A DNA stretch of 64,000 nt from Stagnihabitans lacustris (GTDB lineage Bacteria > Pseudomonadota > Alphaproteobacteria > Rhodobacterales > Rhodobacteraceae), in NCBI RefSeq assembly GCF_025950525.1, contig NZ_JAPDGS010000001.1, positions 62,001 to 126,000 of the forward strand, read 5' to 3'. The notes under the pieces are model-generated. The model saw nothing but the letters and a program-made list of their open reading frames with translations. It was not told the DNA's origin and did no database searches. The position numbers and the translations under genes were made by a program. The first letter of the stretch is position 1; every line of letters begins with the position of its first letter. Positions 29,984 to 38,021 of this stretch are shown here, piece by piece.

Positions 29984-30829
29984 TCAGTCCATATCCAGCC
30001 ACAGGGGGAGGTGATCCGAGGCGATGTCGGGCGCGGTCCAGGTGCGGCGCAGGCGGGGGGCAAGCTCTGCGCTGGCAAAGATATGGTCCAGCTGGCGGAG
30101 GCGCGTTTGCCCGGCGATGACCTTTTCATGGGTGTGCAGACGCGCGCCCAGATGGGCCACGGCATCGACCATCTGACCGGCATAAAGCGCGCCGGGGTGA
30201 TAGGGGGTGTCCCCCGTGATGGCGAGGTATTCGGGCGACCCCGGCTCCATGTTGAAATCGCCCAGCCAGAGTTGCGCCATGGGGCAAGGCGGCTCGGGCT
30301 GGCTTTCGGTCCAGTTGCGGGCGGGCTCGTCGTCTTGGCCGCTCCAGGGGCCGGAGGTCTGGGCGGCCAGGGTCTTGAGCGCGGCGATCTGGGTCAGGCG
30401 TTCGGCGCGGCCAACATGGGCGAGGTGCAGGTTGAACAGGCGCAAAGGCCCATTGGGTGTGGCGATCACGGCCTCGATCGCGCAGGTCTGGGTGTTGATC
30501 GGCGTGATCATGCGGTCAAGCGGCAGGGGATGCGTGCGGCTCCACAGGATCGGCCAGCGCGACAGGACCAGCGGGCCGAACTGGCGGCGGCGGAGGGGAT
30601 CATCGGCCGTGGCGGCGTCCATGTCGAAAGCCGCACCATAGACGGCAAAGCGCCCGGTGGCGCGGGCCAAAAGCGCGGGTTGGTCGTCATGGCCCGTGCG
30701 CGACCAGTGGCGGTCGACCTCCTGCAGGGCGGCAATATCCGCCTGCCCCACGATTTTCGCAACGCGGGCAAGGTCATAGGCATTGTCTTGGCCGAAACCA
30801 TATTGGATGTTGTAGCTGAGAAGGCGCAT
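29984..30829 (-). CDS. Endonuclease/exonuclease/phosphatase (EEP) family protein
   Basis: A 281-aa metal-dependent phosphoesterase. All core motifs of the fold are visible: LLSYNIQYG, ALQEVDRHW, NLHLAHVG, WLGDFNMEPGS, LDHIFAS and SDHLPLWL. No signal peptide or membrane segment is present. The family includes DNases, sphingomyelinases and inositol phosphatases, so the substrate is open. It starts only 74 bp from the divergently transcribed alpha/beta hydrolase gene. Confidence 0.85.
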   Translation of the reverse strand: MRLLSYNIQYGFGQDNAYDLARVAKIVGQADIAALQEVDRHWSRTGHDDQPALLARATGRFAVYGAAFDMDAATADDPLRRRQFGPLVLSRWPILWSRTHPLPLDRMITPINTQTCAIEAVIATPNGPLRLFNLHLAHVGRAERLTQIAALKTLAAQTSGPWSGQDDEPARNWTESQPEPPCPMAQLWLGDFNMEPGSPEYLAITGDTPYHPGALYAGQMVDAVAHLGARLHTHEKVIAGQTRLRQLDHIFASAELAPRLRRTWTAPDIASDHLPLWLDMD

Positions 30830-30902
30830 TTTGGCTCCACTTGCCCGGGGCAGTCTGCCGCCCCCTCAGGTTATTTGTGAAAAGAGGACGGGGGAAGTGG
30901 GT

Positions 30903-31934
30903 GTGAACCGGATCGACGCGATGCGGCCGGATGGGCCGGGGTTCGGGGCGCTGGCCGTGGGGGTCAGGACGCTAACGATGGTGCATCCCGCGCGGCGGGA
31001 TGTGCTGCGGGGCGGGGTCAGGGACCGGCTGTTGCGGGTGGAACACTGGTATCCCGCGGTTGCTGGCGGCGGGGCAGAGTATCGGACCCTGTTGCGCGAC
31101 GGGCGGCGCGAAGTGGTCTTGCACGGGCGCGCCGGGCGGGGGGCGGAAGCCTTGGGCGGGGACTATCCGCTGGTCATCCTGAGCCATGGCTTTCCGGGCA
31201 ACCGCATCCTGCTAGGCCATTTCGGGGAGTTTCTGGCGTCGCAGGGCTACCGCGTGGCCTCGGTCGATCATGAGGAAAGCACCTATGGCGATGCGGCCTA
31301 TCTGGGGGGCAAGGGGTTCCCCTCGACCCTGGTGAACCGGGCGGCGGATACCGGGTTTGTGGCGGCGGAACTGGGCGGGGATTATGCCATCATCGGCTAT
31401 TCGATGGGGGGCTATGGCGCCTTGGTCGCGGGGGGCGCATCTCTGTCGGTCAAGGCGCGGGAGTGGGCCGCGGATGAGGGCTTTGCCCTGCCTGGGCGTG
31501 AGGTGCCGCCGCGGTTGAAGGCGATCCTGCCCATCGGGCCCTGGGGTCGGCAGCGGGACTTCTGGGATGCGGCGGGGATGGCGGAACTGGCGGTGCCGAT
31601 GTTCCTGATGGCGGGGTCAGAAGACCATGTGTCCGATTACAGCGCCATGCGGCAGATCTGGGCCGAGGCGCGGGGGGAACGCCATCTGCTGACCTTTCAC
31701 GGGGCGGGGCACAATGCGGCGGCGCCGATTCCCGCGCCGATTGAGGCCTGGGAGAGGTCCGACCATCTGAGTTTTGTGCCGTTTGACCATTATGCCGATG
31801 CGGTCTGGGATACGGTCCGCATGAACAACATCGCGCAGGGCTATGCGCTGTGGTTTCTGGACCGGCATCTGAAGGGCGCCGTGACCAATGCGCCCCCCGC
31901 GCCGGTGGGGACTAGTCTGGAGCCCGCACGGTAA
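30903..31934 (+). CDS. Alpha/beta hydrolase (dienelactone hydrolase/PAF-acetylhydrolase-like)
   Basis: A roughly 343-aa alpha/beta hydrolase. LVILSHGFPGNR holds the oxyanion strand, GYSMGGYGA the nucleophile elbow with its Ser, AGSEDHVSDY the likely acid, and FHGAGHNAAA the catalytic His. The opening (VGVRTLTMVHPARRD and VEHWYPA) resembles predicted dienelactone hydrolases. The start is uncertain: GTG 30903 follows a GGGGGAA site, GTG 30897 and ATG 30921 are alternatives, and the TTG at 30831 is unlikely because no conserved residues precede. No signal peptide is seen. It converges on the ureidoglycolate lyase gene, and the two coding regions overlap by 23 bp at their 3' ends. Confidence 0.78.
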   Translation: MNRIDAMRPDGPGFGALAVGVRTLTMVHPARRDVLRGGVRDRLLRVEHWYPAVAGGGAEYRTLLRDGRREVVLHGRAGRGAEALGGDYPLVILSHGFPGNRILLGHFGEFLASQGYRVASVDHEESTYGDAAYLGGKGFPSTLVNRAADTGFVAAELGGDYAIIGYSMGGYGALVAGGASLSVKAREWAADEGFALPGREVPPRLKAILPIGPWGRQRDFWDAAGMAELAVPMFLMAGSEDHVSDYSAMRQIWAEARGERHLLTFHGAGHNAAAPIPAPIEAWERSDHLSFVPFDHYADAVWDTVRMNNIAQGYALWFLDRHLKGAVTNAPPAPVGTSLEPAR

Positions 31935-32385
31935 AGGGGCGGGGATAGCGGAACTCTTGCAGGTTGGGCGTGGTGCCGATCCGGTCGACCACGGCGAAAA
32001 GGCCGGGCGCATGAAGCGGCGTCAGCACCCCATGCCAGACCCCGCGGTGCAGGTTGATGCCCTGCGCGCCATTGGTCAGAAAGGCGCGAGGGATCTCGGC
32101 CGGGCTGGTCGACACGATGACCAAAAACGGCTGCTGGTGCATCGGGATGAAGGCCTGAGAGCCCTCGGGGTGACGTTCGATCAGGGCGAAGTCATAGGGC
32201 AGGGCGCGGGCCTGAGCCAAAAAGATCGAGATGCCGGGGCGCGCATCGGTCACGTCGATCAAGGCGCGGTCGTGGTGGCGCTGGCAGAGGCCCTCGTTGA
32301 TCAAGCGGAAGTCGCCGGTGGCCTCCAGCACATCACCGAAGGGGGCGAAGGCCTCAGCCGTCAGGGGAGTGGCGGGGATATGCAT
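31912..32385 (-). CDS. allA: Ureidoglycolate lyase
   Basis: A 157-aa cupin-fold enzyme splitting ureidoglycolate into glyoxylate and urea, the last step of allantoin use. Typical blocks are AEAFAPFGDVLEA, ALPYDFALIERHPEGSQAFIP, PFLVIVS, and LHRGVWHGVLTPL, which carries the metal-site His residues. Length is standard. The ATG lies inside the 3' end of the upstream hydrolase gene (32-bp overlap), giving a LysR - hydrolase - allA unit. PuuD, an early enzyme of the same pathway, is divergent just beyond, so this is a fragment of a purine-catabolism cluster. Confidence 0.88.
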   Translation of the reverse strand: MHIPATPLTAEAFAPFGDVLEATGDFRLINEGLCQRHHDRALIDVTDARPGISIFLAQARALPYDFALIERHPEGSQAFIPMHQQPFLVIVSTSPAEIPRAFLTNGAQGINLHRGVWHGVLTPLHAPGLFAVVDRIGTTPNLQEFRYPRPFTVRAPD

Positions 32386-33022
32386 CGGGTCCTCTGGGTC
32401 TGCGTTGGCCACCGGCCTGGGCTGTCAGGCGCAAAAAGTGGCGGCGGTCGGTCAGGGCGGCCTGAATCAGGCCGGGCAAGGCGGGCTTCAGATGGGCGGC
32501 AAGCGTCGAATGGCTTTGGTTGGGGAAGTAGATGTGGTCTGCTTCGGTAAAGTCCAGCGCTTGTTGGTGATCATCGGCGGCGTGCAGCAGGTAGGTGCGG
32601 GCCGCTTGCGATTTCGGCGCGGTCAGGGTCTCGGGCAAATCGGCGGTCAGGGTGCGCCAACGGGGCTCCCACCGGGCTGCGGGGCGGTGTTGCGGGCCCA
32701 TGGCGATCACGGCGTCTATGGGCAGCAGATGGGTGGCCTGCAGCGCCAGAAAGCCGCCCATCGAGGCGCCAAGGGCGAGGGTTCGGGGGTATTTGGGCGC
32801 CCGTGCCAGGGTGCCCGCAAGGCCGGGCGCGGTGCCCCAAGAGCGGGTCTTGTCGATCAGGAAAGCCGTCGGATGCGGGCGGGTCGACCTTATCCATTCG
32901 GGCGAGGGCGGGCGGGAAGGGTCATGGCCGATGGAGGCGCAGGCCAGGATCAGCGTTTCGGTCGTGCCGGGCAGGTAAAGCAGGTCGTAATGCGCGCCTG
33001 TCACCAGAGCCTCTGGCGTCAC
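32354..33022 (-). CDS. Alpha/beta hydrolase-fold protein
   Basis: A 222-aa protein with an alpha/beta hydrolase outline: LILACASIGHD for the first strand and loop, LALGASMGGFLALQAT as nucleophile elbow with its Ser, and YLLHAADDHQQALDF and NQSHST as candidate acid and His regions. No specific family fits. The start is GTG 33022, overlapping the upstream LysR stop in GTGA; a GTG at 33004 is an alternative. It lies between a LysR regulator and ureidoglycolate lyase, so involvement in ureide or purine breakdown is inferred from position only. Confidence 0.68.
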   Translation of the reverse strand: MTPEALVTGAHYDLLYLPGTTETLILACASIGHDPSRPPSPEWIRSTRPHPTAFLIDKTRSWGTAPGLAGTLARAPKYPRTLALGASMGGFLALQATHLLPIDAVIAMGPQHRPAARWEPRWRTLTADLPETLTAPKSQAARTYLLHAADDHQQALDFTEADHIYFPNQSHSTLAAHLKPALPGLIQAALTDRRHFLRLTAQAGGQRRPRGPDAYPRHSPDG

Positions 33023-33933
33023 AGCAGCGCCATCCTTGTGGCAAGGTCGGCCTTGATCCGGGCGATCATGAAATCGCTGAACAGCCTGATCTTGCTGTCC
33101 TTTTGGCTGCGCGACTGGGACAGGAGCGACAGTTGCACCGGCAGGGGGGGGGTCTTTTGGGCCACGGGGATCAGGGTGCCGGCGGCCAGATGCTCGGCCA
33201 CTTCGAAGGTGGGTTTCAAGACGATGCCATGGCCCTGCAGCGCCCATTCGGTCAGGACATCGCCATCGTCGGATTCGAACGGCCCCGAGATTTCAAAGCG
33301 CCGCGGGCCCTCGGCGGTTTGCAGCGTCCATTGGAACTCTTTCGCGCCGGGAAAACGCAGGTTCAGGCAGGCGTGATCGGCCAGGTCCTCGGCCGACTGG
33401 GGCATCCCGCGCGCGGCGACATAGGCGGGGGCGGCGCAAAGCAGCCGGGGGCAGTCGGAAATCTGGCGGACCTTCAGCGTCGAATCCTCCAGCTGGCCAA
33501 GGTGGAAGGCGACGTCCAGGCCCTCGGCTGTCAGGTCGATGACGCGGTCCGAGAGGCGAAGGCGGATGTCGATTTGCGGGTAAAGCGCGGAAAAGGCGGG
33601 GATATTCGGCGCGATAAAGCGACGGCCCAGGCCCAAAGGCGCCGCCACAAAGATCACCCCGCGCGGGTTTTGCGCGGCATCCATCACCGCGGCCTCGGCC
33701 TCTTCGATGGCCGCCAGCACGCGTTTGGCGCCATCGTAAAACAGCCGCCCGTTCTCTGTCGGTTGCAGGCTGCGGGTGGTGCGGTTGAAAAGCCGGACGC
33801 CGAGGTGCTTTTCCAGCTCTGAGATTCGCGCCGAAGCCACGGCCGGAGAGGTGCGCTGATCCCGCGCGGCGGCGGACATCGAGGCCAGTTCATAGACCCG
33901 GACGAACATTTTCAGGTTGTTCACATAGGACAT
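33019..33933 (-). CDS. LysR family transcriptional regulator
   Basis: A 304-aa LysR regulator. The DNA-binding domain is residues 1-62 (FVRVYELASMSAAARDQRTSPAVASARISELEKHLGVRLFNRTTRSL), followed by a full effector domain of the CrgA/DsdC-like subgroup (PRGVIFVAAPLGLGRRFIAP). ATG 33933 gives the conserved start; ATG 33948 is possible. It is divergent from puuD with an inverted repeat in between and leads the hydrolase - allA unit, so it is a good candidate for control of urate and ureide catabolism. Confidence 0.85.
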   Translation of the reverse strand: MSYVNNLKMFVRVYELASMSAAARDQRTSPAVASARISELEKHLGVRLFNRTTRSLQPTENGRLFYDGAKRVLAAIEEAEAAVMDAAQNPRGVIFVAAPLGLGRRFIAPNIPAFSALYPQIDIRLRLSDRVIDLTAEGLDVAFHLGQLEDSTLKVRQISDCPRLLCAAPAYVAARGMPQSAEDLADHACLNLRFPGAKEFQWTLQTAEGPRRFEISGPFESDDGDVLTEWALQGHGIVLKPTFEVAEHLAAGTLIPVAQKTPPLPVQLSLLSQSRSQKDSKIRLFSDFMIARIKADLATRMALL

Positions 33934-33969
33934 TGCCCAAGCCTTCATCTTTCAGGCGCTTTTTGAAAG

Positions 33970-33988
33970 TCCTGAGGTATTCGCAGGA
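33970..33988. promoter_or_regulatory. LysR operator candidate between LysR and puuD
   Basis: TCCTG-N9-CAGGA is a dyad of the kind bound by LysR proteins, placed in the 106-bp divergent region, 52 bp before the puuD start and 37 bp before the LysR start. Confidence 0.45.
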
Positions 33989-34039
33989 TTAACAGACAAG
34001 TGCGGCCCGGTATAGGGTCGGGCAAAAGGGGGCCGCATC

Positions 34040-35266
34040 ATGTATGACTGGATCGTGCTTTGGGACCTTGTCCAGGTGGCGGTGCGCTGGCTGCATGTGA
34101 TCACGGCGATGGCCTGGATCGGGTCCAGCTTTTATTTCGTCGCGCTTGACCTGGGCTTGCGGCGGGCGGAGGATCTGCCGGTCGGCGCGCAGGGCGAGGA
34201 ATGGCAGGTCCATGGCGGCGGCTTTTACCATATCCGCAAATATCTGGTGGCGCCGGCCACGCTGCCCGACCACCTGACCTGGTTCAAATGGGAGAGCTAT
34301 TCGACATGGCTTTCCGGCTTTGCCCTGCTGACCCTGGTCTATTACCAGGGCGCCGAACTGTTCCTGATCGACCCCGAGGTGATGGACCTGGCGGTCTGGC
34401 AGGCGGTGGCAATTTCCATGGCCTCGCTCGCCTTTGGCTGGGTCGCCTATAACGCCATCTGCAGGGTCTTTGTGAATGCCAATCAGACGGCGGTCATGGT
34501 GGCCTTGTTCGCCGTTCTGGTCGGGATGAGCTGGTTTTACACCCAAGTCTTCAGCGGGAGGGCCGCGCTGCTGCATCTGGGGGCCTTTACCGCCTCGATC
34601 ATGAGCGGGAACGTGTTCTTCATCATCATGCCCAATCAGCGGATCGTGGTGGCGGACCTGAAGGCGGGGCGGAAGCCTGATCCGAAATACGGCAAGATCG
34701 CCAAGCAGCGCAGCACGCATAACAACTATCTGACGCTGCCGGTGGTGTTCCTGATGCTATCCAACCACTATCCCTTGGTGTTTGCGACAGAGTATAACTG
34801 GATCATCGCCGACCTTGTCTTTTTGATGGGCGTCACGATCCGGCATTGGTTCAACACGGTTCATGCCCGCAAGGGGCAGCCGATCTGGACCTGGGCCGCG
34901 ACGGCGCTTTTGTTCCTGGCGATCTGCTGGCTGGCCACCGCGCCGATGCGCCATCCCGCGCCCGAGGCGGCCTTGAAAGGCGAGGCGCTGATCCTCGCCG
35001 CCGCCCCCGGGTTTGACGATGTGGTGTCCATCGTGCAGGGCCGCTGTTCGATGTGTCACGCCCGCGAGCCCGTGCAGGAGGGTATTCATTACGCGCCCAA
35101 GGGGGTCGTGCTGGAGACGCCCTCGGACATCGCTCGTGAGGCGCGGCGCATTTATGAACAGGCCGGCCTGACCCGCGCCATGCCCCCCGCCAACATGTCC
35201 TATATCGAGCCCGAGGAACGCGCCGCCATCGTGACATGGTTTCAGAGGCAGGGTCAGGCGCTTTAA
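34040..35266 (+). CDS. puuD: Membrane urate oxidase PuuD with cytochrome c domain
   Basis: A 408-aa integral membrane protein. The N-terminal 300 residues hold about eight helices (VRWLHVITAMAWIGSSFYFVALD, HLTWFKWESYSTWLSGFALL, SIMSGNVFFIIMPNQRIV), the DUF989/urate hydroxylase part. The last 90 residues form a class I cytochrome c domain with the haem motif CSMCH at 336-340 and a Met ligand probably in ANMSY. PuuD oxidises urate to 5-hydroxyisourate and passes electrons to the respiratory chain instead of making hydrogen peroxide. Its neighbours AllA and LysR support a purine-use function. HIU hydrolase, OHCU decarboxylase and allantoinase genes are not in the window. Confidence 0.92.
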   Translation: MYDWIVLWDLVQVAVRWLHVITAMAWIGSSFYFVALDLGLRRAEDLPVGAQGEEWQVHGGGFYHIRKYLVAPATLPDHLTWFKWESYSTWLSGFALLTLVYYQGAELFLIDPEVMDLAVWQAVAISMASLAFGWVAYNAICRVFVNANQTAVMVALFAVLVGMSWFYTQVFSGRAALLHLGAFTASIMSGNVFFIIMPNQRIVVADLKAGRKPDPKYGKIAKQRSTHNNYLTLPVVFLMLSNHYPLVFATEYNWIIADLVFLMGVTIRHWFNTVHARKGQPIWTWAATALLFLAICWLATAPMRHPAPEAALKGEALILAAAPGFDDVVSIVQGRCSMCHAREPVQEGIHYAPKGVVLETPSDIAREARRIYEQAGLTRAMPPANMSYIEPEERAAIVTWFQRQGQAL

Positions 35267-35345
35267 TCGCTTCCCCGACCGGCGGTTTTGTCATAGGCCC
35301 GTCACGCAATTGCGCCAAAGGTTTCGCAAAGCTGCGGAGGGGATG

Positions 35346-36251
35346 ATGACGGAAGATGTGGCCGATCTGGCGGGAGACTTCCCCGAGACCCAAGTGGCCG
35401 ACCCCGGCCCGATCTTCACCTATTCGACGCCGGACATGCCTTGGCTGCGGCGCTCTGTGATTCGTGTGGTCGAGCGGTTGTCGGGGCGGGCGCGGTTCGA
35501 GAGGCTCTATCGCCACTGGCAGGCGACGCGCGACCCCGATGCACCGATCTTTTCCGAGGCGGTGCGCATCTTGGGCTTTGACCCCCAGGCCTCGGCCGCC
35601 GATCTGGCACATATTCCGGCCACCGGGCCCTTGTTGATCGTGGCGAACCACCCGTTTGGCATCGCCGATGGCCTGTCGATCGGCCATCTGATCGCCAAGG
35701 TGCGCCCGGATGTGAAGCTGATCTGCCACTCGCTTTTGTGCAAGCCGCATGAGGCGCGGGGCGTCTTGATGCCCATCGACTTTGGCCCGGGCCCCGAGGC
35801 GCGGCGCACCAGTGCCGAGACGCGCAAAAAGGCCGTCGATTGGCTGGATGGCGGCCATGCGCTGATCATCTTTCCGGCGGGGGGGGTTGCGACCTCGGTC
35901 ACGCCCTTTGCGCGCAATGCCGCGGATTTCCTGTGGCATCCGTTTGTCACGCGACTGGCGCGGCGGGCGGGGGTGCAGACGCTGGCGATCTATGTGGGCG
36001 GGCGCAACTCGCGGCTGTTCCAGGTGGCCAGCCATTTTTCCTATATCCTGCGCGTGTCGCTGATTTTCCACGAGACGCGGCGGCGGCTGAACAAGCCTTT
36101 GACGATGCGAATCGCGGCGCCGGTCGATTGTGCGGCGATGGAAAAGGGCGATGTCGTGACCTGGCTGCGCGAGCGTTGCTTTGCCATGGCAGAGCCGGGC
36201 GGGCCTGCCGCCGAGGTCGAGTTCGTCTTTCCGCCGCGGGTTCAGGTCTGA
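35346..36251 (+). CDS. Lysophospholipid acyltransferase family protein
   Basis: A 301-aa acyltransferase of the PlsC superfamily, haemolysin-like branch. The catalytic block is LLIVANHPFGIADG, with His and Asp in an H-x5-D arrangement, and FPAGGVATS is the later substrate-binding motif. VLMPIDFG and LAIYVGGRNSRLFQ are conserved in this branch. The start is ATG 35346, with GGAGG 5 bases upstream; the open frame further left is not conserved. It may acylate a lysolipid such as lyso-ornithine lipid or lysophosphatidate. It overlaps the convergent ArgP-type regulator gene by 10 bp. Confidence 0.8.
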   Translation: MTEDVADLAGDFPETQVADPGPIFTYSTPDMPWLRRSVIRVVERLSGRARFERLYRHWQATRDPDAPIFSEAVRILGFDPQASAADLAHIPATGPLLIVANHPFGIADGLSIGHLIAKVRPDVKLICHSLLCKPHEARGVLMPIDFGPGPEARRTSAETRKKAVDWLDGGHALIIFPAGGVATSVTPFARNAADFLWHPFVTRLARRAGVQTLAIYVGGRNSRLFQVASHFSYILRVSLIFHETRRRLNKPLTMRIAAPVDCAAMEKGDVVTWLRERCFAMAEPGGPAAEVEFVFPPRVQV

Positions 36252-37108
36252 AGCTGTTTTGACGCCTCGCGCAGCGCCCGGGTCAAGGGCGCCAGCGCCG
36301 AGGCGGTCAAGCGGTTGAATTGCCAGTATAAAGGCACATCCAGCGCGGTGTCGGGCACCAGTTCGACCAAGGCGCCGCTGGCCAGGTGGCGTTGCGTCAA
36401 CTGATCGGGGTTCATCCCCCAGCCAAGGCCCAGAAGGCAGGCCTCGACAAAGCCTTGGGACGAGGCCATCCGGTGACAGGGCAAGGGAAAACGCTTGCCC
36501 GTCAGGCGGTTGGCCCAGGTCTCTTGCAGGCGGTCCTTGTCGTTGAACCGCAGCGAGGGCGCGCGGGCGAGGCTGGCTGCATCGACCATGGGGAACCAGC
36601 GCGCCTTGAAGCCGGGGGCGCAGGTGGCCCGGTAGCGCAGCGCGCCCAGGGGCAGCGTGTCGCAGCCCTGCACCGGGTCGGGATGCGAGGTGATGGCGCC
36701 CACGACCTCTCCGGCCTTCAGCAGTTGAAGCGAGTGGTCCTGGTCGTCGATCACCACGTCAAAGAGCAGGCCCTTGACCGCCGCAAGCGCCGGCATGACC
36801 CAGGTGGCCAGGCTGTCGGCATTCAGCGCGATGCGGGTGATGGCGGGGCCTGTGGGAAGGCGCAGTTCGCTGGCAAGCGATTGGTTCAGAAGCGAAATCT
36901 CTTCGTGGTGCCGCACAAGGCGCAGGCCGGTGGGCGTCGCCGTGCAAGGCTGGCCACGGCGGATCAACAGGGTGCCCGCGGCCTCTTCCAGCGCCTTGAT
37001 GCGCTGCGAGATGGCCGAGGGCGTCAGGCCAAGGTCCGCCGCCGCCAGGTCAAAGGCGCCGCGGCGGTGGACGGCGGCAAGGGCTGCAAGCTGGGCCGGG
37101 TCGAACAT
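36242..37108 (-). CDS. LysR family regulator, ArgP/LysG type
   Basis: A 288-aa LysR protein of the ArgP/LysG subgroup. The opening FDPAQLAALAAVHRRGAFDLAAADLGLTPSAISQRIKALEE is nearly diagnostic. The effector domain contains SHPDPVQGCDTLPLGALRYRA, also typical. These regulators sense lysine or arginine and activate a divergent exporter gene. The exporter is indeed next door at 37198, across an 89-bp AT-rich stretch (GTTTAATTTGATTGAAC) that probably holds the operator and both promoters. Confidence 0.9.
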   Translation of the reverse strand: MFDPAQLAALAAVHRRGAFDLAAADLGLTPSAISQRIKALEEAAGTLLIRRGQPCTATPTGLRLVRHHEEISLLNQSLASELRLPTGPAITRIALNADSLATWVMPALAAVKGLLFDVVIDDQDHSLQLLKAGEVVGAITSHPDPVQGCDTLPLGALRYRATCAPGFKARWFPMVDAASLARAPSLRFNDKDRLQETWANRLTGKRFPLPCHRMASSQGFVEACLLGLGWGMNPDQLTQRHLASGALVELVPDTALDVPLYWQFNRLTASALAPLTRALREASKQLQT

Positions 37109-37197
37109 AAGCGCGCCTTCATCGGGGACAGAAAGTTTAATTTGATTGAACCCGCGGGATGCGTCAGGTCAAGGGCAAAGCCGCCACAGGAGCCCGC

Positions 37198-37800
37198 ATG
37201 TCGACCCCATTGATCCAAGGTTTTCTGACCGGCTTCAGCCTGATCCTGGCCATCGGGGCGCAAAATGCCTTTGTGCTGCGCCAGGGCATCCGGCGCGAGC
37301 ATGTGGCGGCGGTCGTTGCGGTTTGTGCCGTTTCGGATGCAATGCTGATCGCGGCAGGGGTGGCGGGGTTTGGCACGGTGACGGCGGCCCTGCCCTGGCT
37401 TGTCCCCGCGATGCGCTGGTTCGGCGCGGGCTTCCTTGTGTGGTATGGCTTCCTGCGGTTTCAGGCGGCCCGCAAGGGCGGCGAGGCGCTGCGTCCCGCC
37501 GATGCCGCCCCCACGCCCCTGCGCCAGGTGCTGATGACATGCCTGCTGCTGACCTGGGCCAATCCGCATGTCTATCTGGATACGATGGTGCTTTTGGGTT
37601 CGATCTCAACACATTATGCCCCGCAAGAGGCCGCCTTTGGCCTTGGCGCGGCCCTGTCCTCCTTCACCTTCTTCGCAAGCCTGGGCTTTGGCGCCCGCCT
37701 GCTGGCGCCGCTGTTCGCCAAGCCCCGCGCCTGGGTCATTCTGGAGGTTCTGGTGGGTCTGACCATGTGGACCATCGCGGCCAGCCTGATCCTGGGGTGA
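37198..37800 (+). CDS. LysE/ArgO family amino acid exporter
   Basis: A 200-aa inner-membrane exporter with about six helices. FLTGFSLILAIGAQNAFVLRQGIRREH is the LysE/ArgO signature, and LLTWANPHVYLDTMVLLGSIS is the conserved fourth segment. ATG 37198 has ACAGGAG upstream; the short extension to 37159 is not conserved. It should export lysine and/or arginine when internal levels rise and be activated by the divergent ArgP-type regulator. Confidence 0.9.
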   Translation: MSTPLIQGFLTGFSLILAIGAQNAFVLRQGIRREHVAAVVAVCAVSDAMLIAAGVAGFGTVTAALPWLVPAMRWFGAGFLVWYGFLRFQAARKGGEALRPADAAPTPLRQVLMTCLLLTWANPHVYLDTMVLLGSISTHYAPQEAAFGLGAALSSFTFFASLGFGARLLAPLFAKPRAWVILEVLVGLTMWTIAASLILG

Positions 37801-37902
37801 ATGACAAGTCCGGCTCCAACATGCCCCGGCCACATGTCGCGAGGCCCAAACATGTCGCGGGGCGGTCCGGAGGGGCCTGCAAGGTCCCTTCGGGCGGGGG
37901 GT

Positions 37903-37924
37903 TTGGGGGGCAGCCGCCCCCCAA
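37903..37924. terminator. GC hairpin between lysE and the tailspike gene
   Basis: TTGGGGGGC-AGCC-GCCCCCCAA is a perfect 9-bp stem about 100 bp after the exporter stop. Two ACATGTCGCG direct repeats precede it (about 37831-37860). Nothing else is recognisable in the 221-bp gap. Confidence 0.6.
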
Positions 37925-38021
37925 GCTCCCCCGTTGCCACCCCCACCGCACGCATTGGTTACCAGACCTTTAACCCTTTTCCCCATCCTCCCCGGTCAAG
38001 CGATTTCCCCCGGAGGTTTCG

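Noticed and set aside
30831-30902. N-terminal extension of the alpha/beta hydrolase from TTG 30831
   Set aside because: The start is TTG two bases from the divergent gene's ATG, the added residues look random, and a better ribosome site precedes the GTG at 30903.
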